From Plantactinospora mayteni (GTDB taxonomy: Bacteria > Actinomycetota > Actinomycetes > Mycobacteriales > Micromonosporaceae): a stretch of DNA of 64,000 nt. The notes under the pieces were generated by a model that made no database searches, was not told where the DNA came from, and saw only the letters and a list, made by a program, of their open reading frames with translations. The position numbers and the translations under genes are program-made. The stretch is taken from positions 496,001 through 560,000 of the forward strand of contig NZ_BONX01000023.1 of the NCBI RefSeq assembly GCF_016862935.1, in the 5' to 3' direction. This document shows positions 7,915 through 16,687 of this stretch, piece by piece; the stretch's first letter is position 1; the number at the start of each line of letters is the position of its first letter.

Positions 7915-9156
7915 GACGTGCGGCGCGTCGGCGTCCAACTCCACCTCGCGTCGACGCGCCAGGAGGAAGTTCCGCTCGACCTCGGTGCCGGCCAGCTCGA
8001 TCGCCCGGTCGTACTCGGGCAGGGCAGCCGCGTTGCGCCCCATCCAGCGGAGCAGCTCCGCCCGGGTGGCGTGCAGTTGATGGTTGAGCGGCAGGTGCTG
8101 GTCGAGGCCGTCCAGTAGCGCCAGCGCGTCCTCCGGACCGGCCGTCTCCGCCACCGCCACCGCCCGGTTGAGGCGTACCACCGGGGAGCCGGTGAGCCGC
8201 TCCAGGTCCTCGTACAGTTCGGCGATGGCCGGCCAGGCGGTCTGGTCCGGGTGCAGCGCGACGGCGTGCGCGGCGGCGATGAGGGCCTGCAACCGGTAGC
8301 GGCCGGGCTGGCCGTCCGGCCGGTGCCGGTCGAGCACTTCCAGTCCTTCGGCGATCTCGTCCCACCGCCAGCGCGACCGGACCTGGTCGGCGAGCCGCAC
8401 CAGCCGGCCGTCGACGACCCGGGTGTGCCGCCGGGCGTGTTGCAGCACCATGAGGGCGAGCAGGGCGGCCACCTCGGGCTCGGGCCGGATCAGTTCGTGC
8501 AGCAGGCGGCCCAGCCGGATCGCCTCGGCAGCCAGGTCCTCGCGGATCAGCTCGGTACCGGCGGTGGCCCGGTATCCCTCGGTGAAGATCAGGTAGATGG
8601 TGGCCAGCACACTGCTGATCCGGGACGGCAGCTCCGCCTCGTCCGGTACCCGGAACGGGATGCCGGCCTCCGCGATCTTCTTCTTGGCCCGGGTGAGCCG
8701 GGCCGCCATCGTCGTCTTCGGCACCAGGAACAGCCGGGCGATCTCGCCGGTGGTCAGCCCGGCGACGTACCGCAGGGTCAGCGCCACCTGGGCCTCCACC
8801 GTCACCGCCGGGTGGCAGCAGGTGAAGATGAGCTGGAGCCGGTCGTCGGCGATCGGCGCCGCGTCGTCGAGGTCGGGCACGCCGATCGTCTCGTCGACGG
8901 CCAGCAGCGGCAGGTAGCGCGCCCGGGTCGCCTCCCGGCGCCGGAAGTCCAGGGCCCGCCGTCGGGCGACCGCCCGCAGCCAGCCGGCCGGCTGGTCCGG
9001 GATGCCGTCCTCCGGCCACCGCGAGGCCGCCGCGGCGAACGCGTCCTGTAGGGCATCCTCGGCCAGCTCGAAGCTGCGCAGCTCCCGTACGAGCATCGCC
9101 AGGAGCCGCGCCCAGTGCTCCCGGTACGCCAGCTCGACGGCGCCGGGACCGGTCAG
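7912..9156 (-). CDS. ECF RNA polymerase sigma factor, ECF42-like with long C-terminal extension
   Basis: Region 2 is visible in FELAEDALQDAFAAAASRWP and WLRAVARRRALDFRRRE; region 4 follows in EAQVALTLRYVAGLTTGEIARLFLVPKTTMAARLTRAKKKI. An extension of over 200 TPR-like residues (ALDGLDQHLPLNHQLHATRAELLRWMGRNAAALPEYDRAIEL) is typical of the ECF42 group, which lacks classical anti-sigma factors and is paired with DGPF proteins, as here. The first ATG/GTG (9096) would remove conserved N-terminal residues; the frame is open and protein-like up to a CTG at 9156 that overlaps the DGPF stop as CTGA, so I place the start there (414 residues), with 9096 as the alternative. It should direct a small set of promoters, possibly including its own operon. 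Confidence 0.85.
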   Translation of the reverse strand: MTGPGAVELAYREHWARLLAMLVRELRSFELAEDALQDAFAAAASRWPEDGIPDQPAGWLRAVARRRALDFRRREATRARYLPLLAVDETIGVPDLDDAAPIADDRLQLIFTCCHPAVTVEAQVALTLRYVAGLTTGEIARLFLVPKTTMAARLTRAKKKIAEAGIPFRVPDEAELPSRISSVLATIYLIFTEGYRATAGTELIREDLAAEAIRLGRLLHELIRPEPEVAALLALMVLQHARRHTRVVDGRLVRLADQVRSRWRWDEIAEGLEVLDRHRPDGQPGRYRLQALIAAAHAVALHPDQTAWPAIAELYEDLERLTGSPVVRLNRAVAVAETAGPEDALALLDGLDQHLPLNHQLHATRAELLRWMGRNAAALPEYDRAIELAGTEVERNFLLARRREVELDADAPHV

Positions 9157-9512
9157 TGCACTCCTCCCGGGGGCGCGGCCACCGGCCGTACCTCGATCAC
9201 GTCGCCCATCCGGGCCAGCTCACGGGCGAACTCCAGTGCCTCGTCCAGGTCGGCGGTGTCGACGAGGTAGAAGCCGCCGAGCTGCTCGGCCGTCTCGGCG
9301 TACGGGCCGTCGGTGACGACCGCGTCGTCGCCGCGCAGCCGTACCGTCCGAGCCGTGTCGGAGAGCGCCAGTTCCTCGCCGCCCCGGTCGGCGTTGCGCT
9401 CCTGGAGCAACCGGGTGAACCGCCCGTGCGCGGCGTACGCGGCGCGGCGCTGCTCCTCGGACGCCTCCGCCCACTCCTTCTCGTTCTGGTAGATCAGCAC
9501 TGCGTACTTCAC
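9153..9512 (-). CDS. YCII-related DGPF-domain protein, partner of the ECF sigma factor
   Basis: 119 residues starting MKYAVLIYQNEKEW at a GTG with AGGAGG seven bases upstream. It carries the family signature VTDGPYAETAEQLGGFYLVD. DGPF proteins are small ferredoxin-like-fold proteins nearly always encoded next to ECF42 sigma factors and thought to take part in their signalling, although they are not proven anti-sigma factors. The stop overlaps the proposed CTG start of the sigma gene, implying coupled translation. A second, separate DGPF gene lies at 41653-42000. Confidence 0.88.
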   Translation of the reverse strand: MKYAVLIYQNEKEWAEASEEQRRAAYAAHGRFTRLLQERNADRGGEELALSDTARTVRLRGDDAVVTDGPYAETAEQLGGFYLVDTADLDEALEFARELARMGDVIEVRPVAAPPGGVH

Positions 9513-9678
9513 GGTGCCTCCTGTCGGCCTCTGCCTCGCGGGCACTTCCCTCCTGACTTTCTACGCCATCGTCGCGCCGAACCGGGCCGATCGGCACCCG
9601 GTACGGCGGAATTCTCGCCGCCCGGACGGCGTCCGGTCGACGAAGCCAGGGTCAGGCCGGCACCACGACGGGGCCGGG

Positions 9679-10854
9679 TCAGGCCGGAAGCGGGACGAGG
9701 CCGAGTCCGAGGAGTTGGCGCCGGGTCCAGTCGAGTTCCGCGGCCAGCCCGGCGACCAGGGTGGACGGGTCCGGCGTCGCGGTGGGGTCCGGTCGAAGGC
9801 TCCAGGTGTACGTCTCGATCTCGATCTGGTCGGTGCCCGCGCGCCCGTTGCCCAGCAGCGCCCGCAGCGCCCCGGCGGCGACGTCCACCGTCGACTCGAA
9901 GGGCGGCTCGACCCCGCCGTGCACCGGGAGGTGGTAGTGCACCCGCCAGGCCCCACGGGCCGGCAGCCGGTGGCGGCCGTCGAGCGCCTCGTCCAGGTCG
10001 TCCACGCCACGGACGCCGCGCACCGACCGCTCCCGCACCTGGTGCAGGAACCGGGGCTCGGCCAGGGCCCGCAGGGCGGGACGGACCGCCGCCGAACCGG
10101 GCTCCGGGACGGAGAGCGCGCCGGAGATCTGCGCCTTGACCACCGGAAGCCCGGCGTCGTCGAGCCGTCGCACGGCCTCGCCGGGCTCCTCGAAGGTGAG
10201 CGAGTGGTGACAGGTGTCCAGGCAGATCCCGATCCACTCGCGGTCCACGACGTCGAGTAGCCGGACAACGTCGTCGGTGGTCTCCAGCACGCAGCCGGCC
10301 CCGGGCTCGAAGCCCACCCGCACCGGCTTCCCCTCGTCCTCCGCTATCTGGCGCAGCCCGACCGGCAGCGCCGCGAGATGCCGGAACGCCGCCTGCTCGT
10401 GCTCCGGGAACCACGGCCGGCGCCACCCCACCGGCAGCGTGGAGACGCTGCCCCGGGGCACGTCGTCGGGGAGCAGCCGGGCCAGGCACCGGACCAGGGT
10501 CAGGGTGTACGCCAGCCGCCGGGGGTGCGACCAGTCGACGGCGTACGCCTCCCGTTTGACGGTGGGCGCCGAGAGGTCGGCGTACGACGCGCCGTTGAGG
10601 GTGACGACGGCCAGCCCCCGGGCGGCCAGCTCGGCGCGCAGCCGGATGAGCTGCCGGGGCTCCTCGACCAGGGCCGACGCGACCGGGGGCGAGAGCCAGA
10701 GCCCGAGTCCCAGGACCCCCAGCCCCAGCTTCCGGCGAACCGGCTCCGCGTGCTCGGTGAGCTGGGCGAGCACGTCGTCGAGGTCCGTTGCGGCGGGCAC
10801 GTTCGCGCAGTAGGCGAGGTGCACGACCGTTCCGTCGGGGTGCCTGAAGCGCAC
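9679..10854 (-). CDS. eboE: EboE-like TIM-barrel protein (xylose-isomerase-like fold)
   Basis: 391 residues from a GTG start. The sequence matches what I recall of EboE: HLAYCANVPAATDLDDVLAQL at the start, LGLGLWLSPPVAS, VVTLNGASYADLSAPTVKREAY, RGSVSTLPVGWRRPWFPEH, VGFEPGAGCVLETTDDVVRLL, GICLDTCHHSLTFEEP and EPRFLHQVRERS. EboE belongs to the six-gene ebo module, thought to help move prenyl-linked or other metabolites across membranes. The rest of that module (eboA, B, D, F) is not seen nearby, so this copy looks solitary. The UbiA-type gene at 16684-17622 resembles a phosphoribosyltransferase more than EboC. It is 58 bases downstream of the large secreted dehydrogenase gene, probably in one transcript. 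Confidence 0.75.
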   Translation of the reverse strand: MRFRHPDGTVVHLAYCANVPAATDLDDVLAQLTEHAEPVRRKLGLGVLGLGLWLSPPVASALVEEPRQLIRLRAELAARGLAVVTLNGASYADLSAPTVKREAYAVDWSHPRRLAYTLTLVRCLARLLPDDVPRGSVSTLPVGWRRPWFPEHEQAAFRHLAALPVGLRQIAEDEGKPVRVGFEPGAGCVLETTDDVVRLLDVVDREWIGICLDTCHHSLTFEEPGEAVRRLDDAGLPVVKAQISGALSVPEPGSAAVRPALRALAEPRFLHQVRERSVRGVRGVDDLDEALDGRHRLPARGAWRVHYHLPVHGGVEPPFESTVDVAAGALRALLGNGRAGTDQIEIETYTWSLRPDPTATPDPSTLVAGLAAELDWTRRQLLGLGLVPLPA

Positions 10855-10912
10855 AACCCACCCTTTCCCGGGCAGCTATCCGGACAGCACGGCGACTCGA
10901 CGGAGCGACCCG

Positions 10913-13600
10913 TCAGCCGCCGTACACCTCGATCTCGCCGAGGGTGTACCGGCCGTGCCGGTGTTCCCCGCCGGTTATCGAGATCCGCACGAACCGGGCG
11001 GAGGTCGCCTGGTCCGGCCGTACCACGTCGGTCCCGCCGTCGCCGGCCTCGACCTGTGCCGCCGTCGACCAGCGGCGGCCGTCGGCGGAGGTCTCGACCC
11101 GGTAGTCGGTGCCGGGCCGCTCCCCCCAGCGCAGCACGAACCGTTCGACGGCCTGGCTGCGACCCAGGTCGATCGAGATCCACTGGCGGGTGTCGCGGTC
11201 GCTCACCCACGACGTGTCGGTCCGCCCGTCGACCGCCCGGGCCGGGTCGCCGGCCCGTCCGCCGTGGCTGGAGGCGCGCGCCTTGGCGTCCTCGGCGAGG
11301 TTGGGTTCCGGGGCGAAGGTCGCGGTGTAGGTCGTCGGGTCGGCCGGTGCGGTGATGTTGTGCACCTGGGCGCCTCCGTCCGACCAGGACTCGAACTCGT
11401 AGACCCGGCCGTCGACCTCCTGCGGCGAGATCGCGGTGATCGCCAGGCTCGACCCCGCGATCACGGTACGGGTGAACGGGGCGGGCACGACCTCGAAGAA
11501 CGCCGACAGGGCGAGTCCCGGCGGGGAGCTGGCGAGCGTGATGTCCACGGTCTTCGGGTGCAACGGCAGGCTCGTCGAGCTGGTCAGCCCACCCGAGTCG
11601 GTCACGGTCAGCCGCAGTTCGAGGTGTGACGGGTACTCGTGGTCCGGCGCGTTGAAGCTGCCGGTACGCCCCGAGCGCCGGGTGATCTCGTGGGCGTGGC
11701 AGTCGCTCGGACAGTGCTGGATCACCAGCGACCACTGGTAGGCGGAGTCCGGCAGCGTGCCGTCCTCGGCGTCGGTGGCCGAGGCGGCGTAGCGCACCTC
11801 TTCGCCGACCGACCAGGTGGTGGTCGGCAGTGGCGCGTCGATCGAGACGGTGGGTCTGGTGTTGCCGACCTGGATCGGCCAGCCGGCGGTGTCGGTGCCG
11901 CCCCTGCCGTCGTCCACCCGCAGTCCGACCGTCACGGTGCCGTTCTCCTGGTACGTGTGACTGGCCGTGACGCCGGTCGCGTCGTCGTACCCGCCGTCGC
12001 CGTCCAGGTCCCACTGGTACGTCAGGGGGTCGCCGTTCGGGTCGCTGGAGGCGCTGGCGTCGAGGCGTACGGCCAGCGGCGCGGTCCCGCTGTCCGGATC
12101 GACGGTGAAGGCGGCGACCGGCGGGTGGTTGCCCTCGCGGTACACGTAGCGCAGGATCCGGCCGCCCATCAGGTCGACCGAGTACAGGTCGCCGCCCGGG
12201 CCGATCTGGAGTTCGGTGGAGCCGAACTCGCCGAAGGCGAACACCTGCACGCCGGCCGGATCGGGCAGGCCGTCGGCACCGGCCCGCATCACCCAGACGC
12301 ACTTGCGGTTGTGGTCGGTGAAGAACAGCGCGTTGTCGTAGTCGTCGGGATAACTGCCGCCCGGATAGAACGCGAGTCCGGCGATCGAGGAGCTGCCCTG
12401 CGAGCAGGGCTCGCCGGGCACCAGCGGGGCCCGGTGGTTGTAGGTGTAGTAGGGCTCGGTGGCGGGCTCGTCGGTGCCGTCGTAGAGCCGCTCGCAGAGG
12501 GTCAGGCCGACGGCGGCGTAGTCCGGCATGGGGCGGGCCGACTCGTAGCAGGGCCAGCCGAAGTTCGGCACGCCGTCCCGGGTCACCCGGTTGATCTCCT
12601 CCCACTCGTCCCAGCCGACGTCGCCGGACCACACCTCGTCGGTACCGGGCCGGAGGGTGAACCGGAACGGGTTGCGCAGGCCGTACGCGATGATCCGCCG
12701 GGTGTTGGCGTCGGCGCTGTCGGCCATCGGGTTGTCCGGGGGTGCCTCGGCGGTGTCCGGGTCGATCCGGATGATGGCGCCGTCCAGCGTGGCCGGGTCG
12801 CCGGAGGTCCGCACGTCCTGGGCCCGCAGCGCGCCACCCTCGGCGTCCGGCGCCACCAGTTCGGTGCCGGCCGGCAGCGGCGGGTCCCCGCACGGGTTGT
12901 CCGGGGTGGTGTCGTCGGCGGGGAAACCGTCCTGTCCGTAGTCGGTCCAGGCGAAGTTGGCGCCCTCGCCGCCGCTGGCGTAGAGCATCCCGTCCCGGCC
13001 GAAGACCAGGTTGCCGACCGAGTGGCTGGGGAACGGCATGCACCAGTCCTCGATCAGGACGTCCTCCTCGACGGCGCCGCCGTCGACCACCAGGGTGGAG
13101 AGCCGGCCGCTGACCACGCAGCCGTCGCTGAGCGGGCCGGGCGGGGTGAGGCAGTCGTCGTCGATGCTCTCCTCGGTGCCGTAGGTCGGTGCGGTTCCGC
13201 CGATCGGCGCGTCGTAGGTGTAGAGCACGTAGATGCGCGGGTCCTGCGGATAGTCCGGATGCAGGGCCAGCCCGATCAGCCCCCGGTCCCAGTAGTTGTG
13301 CACGCTGGCGCGCAGGTCCGCCAGGACGGTCGGAGTGGGGTCGTCGAACGAGTCGAATACCTTCAGGATCCCGCTTTTCTCGGTGACGAAGACCCGCCCG
13401 TCCGACGCGAACTCGACATTGGTGGGTTGGTACAACCCGCTGAACACGACCTCCTCGACGAATCCCGTCGGCAGCGACCGGGGTTCGGCGGCGCCGTTGG
13501 CCGGCGCCGGCACCACCACCGGCGTTCCGACCAGGGCCAGGGCCAGGGCGGCCGGCAGGAGTCGTCGGGCAGGCAGGGTACGGCGAAAGGTTATGGCCAT
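10913..13600 (-). CDS. secreted PQQ-dependent glucose/sorbosone dehydrogenase-like protein with PKD and F5/8C domains
   Basis: 895 residues. After a signal peptide (1-36, ends ANGA) comes a six-bladed beta-propeller of the soluble aldose/sorbosone dehydrogenase type (about 45-475: LPTGFVEEVVFSGLYQPTNVEF, RGLIGLALHPDYP, YGLRNPFRF, GWDEWEEIN). A PKD domain follows (about 480-565, PPVAAFTVDPDSGTAPLAVRL), then a second Ig/PKD-like region (to about 750) and a C-terminal discoidin (F5/8 type C) domain, likely carbohydrate-binding (NLAEDAKARASS to LGEIEVYGG). Such proteins oxidise sugars with PQQ or bind glycans at the cell surface. No PQQ synthesis genes are visible. The divergent promoter region with the aminotransferase is repeat-rich. 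Confidence 0.85.
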   Translation of the reverse strand: MAITFRRTLPARRLLPAALALALVGTPVVVPAPANGAAEPRSLPTGFVEEVVFSGLYQPTNVEFASDGRVFVTEKSGILKVFDSFDDPTPTVLADLRASVHNYWDRGLIGLALHPDYPQDPRIYVLYTYDAPIGGTAPTYGTEESIDDDCLTPPGPLSDGCVVSGRLSTLVVDGGAVEEDVLIEDWCMPFPSHSVGNLVFGRDGMLYASGGEGANFAWTDYGQDGFPADDTTPDNPCGDPPLPAGTELVAPDAEGGALRAQDVRTSGDPATLDGAIIRIDPDTAEAPPDNPMADSADANTRRIIAYGLRNPFRFTLRPGTDEVWSGDVGWDEWEEINRVTRDGVPNFGWPCYESARPMPDYAAVGLTLCERLYDGTDEPATEPYYTYNHRAPLVPGEPCSQGSSSIAGLAFYPGGSYPDDYDNALFFTDHNRKCVWVMRAGADGLPDPAGVQVFAFGEFGSTELQIGPGGDLYSVDLMGGRILRYVYREGNHPPVAAFTVDPDSGTAPLAVRLDASASSDPNGDPLTYQWDLDGDGGYDDATGVTASHTYQENGTVTVGLRVDDGRGGTDTAGWPIQVGNTRPTVSIDAPLPTTTWSVGEEVRYAASATDAEDGTLPDSAYQWSLVIQHCPSDCHAHEITRRSGRTGSFNAPDHEYPSHLELRLTVTDSGGLTSSTSLPLHPKTVDITLASSPPGLALSAFFEVVPAPFTRTVIAGSSLAITAISPQEVDGRVYEFESWSDGGAQVHNITAPADPTTYTATFAPEPNLAEDAKARASSHGGRAGDPARAVDGRTDTSWVSDRDTRQWISIDLGRSQAVERFVLRWGERPGTDYRVETSADGRRWSTAAQVEAGDGGTDVVRPDQATSARFVRISITGGEHRHGRYTLGEIEVYGG

Positions 13601-13943
13601 GATGGCTCCCGGAGACGAGTACGGGGCGACGCGGCGCTGGGGATAGGCCGGCGCGCCGCCTAGGATTCTGCCGCATCAATACGCACGACAGTGCCGGATA
13701 CACATGAACTAAGCAACAAATACAGCATTGATCAGCATTGATTAAGAGGCAACAAATCCCGTTGCGGCGGCGCATAGGGCAACAAAGCCCGAGCCGACGA
13801 CCGGCCGCCTTTCTTTAGCCTCAGAGCACGAAGAGCGCGCCTTGATTGCGGCGTGGCAGCGCGCCTTGATTGCGGTGGCATTGCGCGGCAATCCGCACCG
13901 CCACTGCTCGCCGGCCGGCCCAGAGATAGTTGGAGGTACGCAG
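13601..13943. promoter_or_regulatory. repeat-rich divergent intergenic region
   Basis: 343 bases without a convincing gene, less GC-rich than the surroundings. It holds three copies of GCAACAAA (13713-13720, 13749-13756, 13779-13786), a tandem CAGCATTGAT pair near 13723-13742, and an 18-bp direct repeat AGCGCGCCTTGATTGCGG at 13834-13851 and 13858-13875 (period 24). These lie between the divergent sugar-dehydrogenase-like and aminotransferase genes and look like binding-site arrays. Confidence 0.6.
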
Positions 13944-15326
13944 ATGACCAGCACAGCCGTCGGCGACGACGGAAGAGAGCGGACCGGAGTCGGGCGCCGG
14001 GCGATGCTCCGGTCCGGCCTGGCCGCCGGGGTGGGCGTCGGGATCGGCGCGACCGTCGGGCCCGATGCGGCGCACGCCGGCGGGGAACCGAGCGACGCCA
14101 CGATCCACCGGCGGTTCAACCCGGGTAGCTGGGACTCGGTGCGCGACCAGTTCCGGCTCTCCCGGAAGTACCTCCAGTTCTCCGCGTTCGTGCTGGCCTC
14201 GCACCCGGCCGGGGTACGCCTGGCCATCGAGGAGCACCGGCGCCGGCTGGACGTCGACCCGTACGCGTACGGGGCGTTCCGCAACGACATGGACCGGAGT
14301 ACCGCCATCCGGGCCCGCCTCGGCACGTACCTGGGGGTCGCGCCGGGAGAACTGGCGCTGACCGACAGCACCACCATGGGCCTCGGCACCGTCTACTCCG
14401 GACTGGTGTTGCGCCCCGGCGACGAGGTGCTCACCCTCGACCGGGGCTTCTACGGCACCGACGAGGCGCTGCGGGTACGCGCACTGGCCAGCGGCGTCAA
14501 GGTGCGCAAGATAGCCCTGTTCGACCAGCCGGAGCGGGCCACCGCCGCCGGCATGGTCGACCGGATGCTGGCCGAGATCACCCCGGCCACCCGGCTGCTG
14601 GCGGTGGACTGGATCCAGTCCAGTACCGGCGTCATGCTGCCGATCCGGATGATGGCCGACGCGCTGGCCGAGCTGAACGCCCGGCGCGACAGCGCGGACC
14701 GGGTCCTGCTCTCGGTCGACGGTGTGCAGGGCGTCGGCGTGGAGGATTTCAGCATCGCGGACCTGGGCTGCGACTTCTTCATCAGCGGCCTGCACAAGTG
14801 GCTGTTCGGCCCGCGCGGTACCGGCTTCGTCTGGGCCTCCACCGAGAACTGGGACCGGGTCCACCCGGTGGTGCCGAGCTTCTCCGAGGCGGCGATCCTG
14901 AGCTGGTTCTTCGGCCGGCCGTGGCCCGGTCCGCCCGGCGACTGGAACAGCCCCGGCGGCTTCCACAGCTTCGAGCACCGGTGGGCGGTGCCGGCGATCC
15001 TCGACTTCCACGAGGCCATCGGCAAGGCCCGGGTCGCGGCGCGGACCCGTGAGCAGGCGGCCCAGCTCAAGGCCGGGCTGGCGGAACTGCCCGGGGTCAC
15101 CGTGAAGACGCCGTCGGATCCCACCCTCTCCTCCGCGCTGACCTGCTGCTCGGTCGACGGCTACACGTCCGAGCAGGTGGTGGCCCGGCTGATGGAGGAG
15201 TTCCAGATCGAGGCGACCGCCAGCGAGTACACGGAGAGCTTCGTCCGGCTCGGACCGAGCATCGTCACCACTCCCGACCAGGTGGACCGGCTGGTCCGGG
15301 CCCTGCACCGGATCAGCCGGTCCTGA
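13944..15326 (+). CDS. Tat-secreted class V aminotransferase / cysteine-desulfurase-like PLP enzyme
   Basis: 460 residues. The ATG at 13944 is chosen because TGGAGG lies seven bases upstream; the frame is open further back. The N-terminus has a twin-arginine signal (GRRAMLRSGLAAG and an Ala/Gly-rich core to AHA, residue 45). The rest is a fold-type I, class V enzyme: TDSTTMGLG (phosphate contact), the PLP-nitrogen Asp259 in LLSVDGVQG, and the Schiff-base Lys285 in SGLHKWLFGPRG. The nearest known shapes are isopenicillin-N-epimerase-like and EgtE-like proteins. Export of a PLP enzyme fits Tat, which moves folded, cofactor-loaded proteins. The substrate is unknown. A GT87 gene follows 56 bases later on the same strand. 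Confidence 0.83.
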   Translation: MTSTAVGDDGRERTGVGRRAMLRSGLAAGVGVGIGATVGPDAAHAGGEPSDATIHRRFNPGSWDSVRDQFRLSRKYLQFSAFVLASHPAGVRLAIEEHRRRLDVDPYAYGAFRNDMDRSTAIRARLGTYLGVAPGELALTDSTTMGLGTVYSGLVLRPGDEVLTLDRGFYGTDEALRVRALASGVKVRKIALFDQPERATAAGMVDRMLAEITPATRLLAVDWIQSSTGVMLPIRMMADALAELNARRDSADRVLLSVDGVQGVGVEDFSIADLGCDFFISGLHKWLFGPRGTGFVWASTENWDRVHPVVPSFSEAAILSWFFGRPWPGPPGDWNSPGGFHSFEHRWAVPAILDFHEAIGKARVAARTREQAAQLKAGLAELPGVTVKTPSDPTLSSALTCCSVDGYTSEQVVARLMEEFQIEATASEYTESFVRLGPSIVTTPDQVDRLVRALHRISRS

Positions 15327-15382
15327 GGCCACACCTGCCACCCCCGCCCGACCCGCCGCCCGACCGCTAGGAAGGTCCCGCC

Positions 15383-16687
15383 ATGGCAACTCGGACCAAG
15401 ATCGTCACTGCGCTGGCGATGCAGATCCTGGCCCTCGCCCTCATCGTGGCGCTCGACTCGTTCGGCTCGCTCGACTTCGACGTCTACCGTGCGGCGACCG
15501 CCGCGTGGCGGGACGGTGGAAGCATCTACGACCTGCCGGAGATGTCCACCGCGATGGGGCCGCTCCAGCTCGTACTGATGAATCCACCGGTGGCGGCGAT
15601 CGCGCTGGCACCGGTCACCCTGCTACCCCGCACCGTGGGCATCGTCGCCTGGTACGCCGTCACGCTGATCGCCCTGGCCGTCGCCGTGTACGTGGTGGCC
15701 CGGGCGATCCAGCGCCGGTTCCCCCGGGTCGACGCCGTCTGGCTGACCGTACTGCTGGTGCCGGCCCTGACCCTGCTGGGTCCGGTACGCGACGAGCTGA
15801 CCTTCGGCCAGATGAACATCGTGCTGATGGCGTTGGTCCTGCTCGACCTGCTGACCCCACGTCCACGGTGGCCCCGCGGCCTGCTGCTCGGCGTGGCCAT
15901 CGCGCTCAAGCTGCTGCCCGGGGTGTTCCTGCTCTTCCTGTTGCTGCGCAAGGACGTCCGGGCGATCGTCTTCAGCGCCGTCGGCTTCCTCGTACCGACC
16001 CTGCTGGCCCTCGCCCTGGCACCCCGGGACTCCGTCGACTACTGGACCCGGCACCTCTTCGACACCGACCGGGTGACCGACCTGGTCGGCTGGTGGTGGT
16101 CGCCGAACCAGTCGCTGCTCGGCGCGGCCAGCCGGCTGCACTGGATCTCCGTACCCGGGCTGGTCCTCACCCTGGTCTATCTGGCGGCGGCCGTGCTGAC
16201 CGTCGTCGCGATGCGCCGGGCGTTGCGGTCGCCGTCCCTCGGCCCGGAGTTCGCGTTGCTGGCCAACGCCACGCTCGGACTGCTCGTCACCCCGACCTCC
16301 TGGACCTACCACTGGGTCTGGGCGGTGCCGGGGTTGATGCTCTGCACCGCGCTCGCCGCCGGAACCCGGCGGCTGCCGGTGCTCGCCGGTACGGCGTTCG
16401 CCGCCGCCGTGTTCTACATCGGACCGCCCTGGCTGATGCAGACGTACGACGGCAGTGAGCTGCGGTGGAACGTGGCCGAGTACCTGGCCGGTGCCGCCTA
16501 TCCGATCATCGGGCTCACCCTGCTCGGCGCCCTGGCGCTGTATCGGGGCGACCCGGTGACCCCGCCGTCCCCGGCGACGGCACCCGAGGAGAGCGGGTTC
16601 TCGCCGCTGCGCGGAGCCGGCGAACCCGCGCCGGCCCTCCCGGGCGTCGACGGCCACGCCGTGCGGCCGGCACCGGACCGGCCGTGA
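15383..16687 (+). CDS. GT87/DUF2029 polyprenyl-phosphate-dependent mannosyltransferase-like membrane protein
   Basis: 434 residues with about ten membrane helices. GT-C features: an early acidic motif after the first helix (SLDFDVYRAATAAWRDGGSIYD), the membrane loop NPPVAAIALAP, and TFGQMNIVLMALVLLDLL, all typical of DUF2029/GT87. These enzymes transfer mannose or another sugar from a polyprenyl phosphate on the outer membrane face. AGGAAGG precedes the ATG. Its stop overlaps the GTG of the UbiA gene. The pairing with a polyprenyl-phosphate phosphoribosyltransferase-like protein suggests extracytoplasmic glycan assembly. Confidence 0.82.
   Translation: MATRTKIVTALAMQILALALIVALDSFGSLDFDVYRAATAAWRDGGSIYDLPEMSTAMGPLQLVLMNPPVAAIALAPVTLLPRTVGIVAWYAVTLIALAVAVYVVARAIQRRFPRVDAVWLTVLLVPALTLLGPVRDELTFGQMNIVLMALVLLDLLTPRPRWPRGLLLGVAIALKLLPGVFLLFLLLRKDVRAIVFSAVGFLVPTLLALALAPRDSVDYWTRHLFDTDRVTDLVGWWWSPNQSLLGAASRLHWISVPGLVLTLVYLAAAVLTVVAMRRALRSPSLGPEFALLANATLGLLVTPTSWTYHWVWAVPGLMLCTALAAGTRRLPVLAGTAFAAAVFYIGPPWLMQTYDGSELRWNVAEYLAGAAYPIIGLTLLGALALYRGDPVTPPSPATAPEESGFSPLRGAGEPAPALPGVDGHAVRPAPDRP

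Noticed and set aside
11639-13663. A 674-codon plus-strand frame
   Set aside because: Antisense to the dehydrogenase-like gene, Val/Gly/Ala/Arg composition as expected from codon mirror effects.
10500-13775. A 1091-codon minus-strand frame
   Set aside because: Shifted frame of the 895-residue dehydrogenase-like gene; composition is Arg/Pro-rich with no domain, whereas the other frame has signal peptide, propeller, PKD and discoidin domains.
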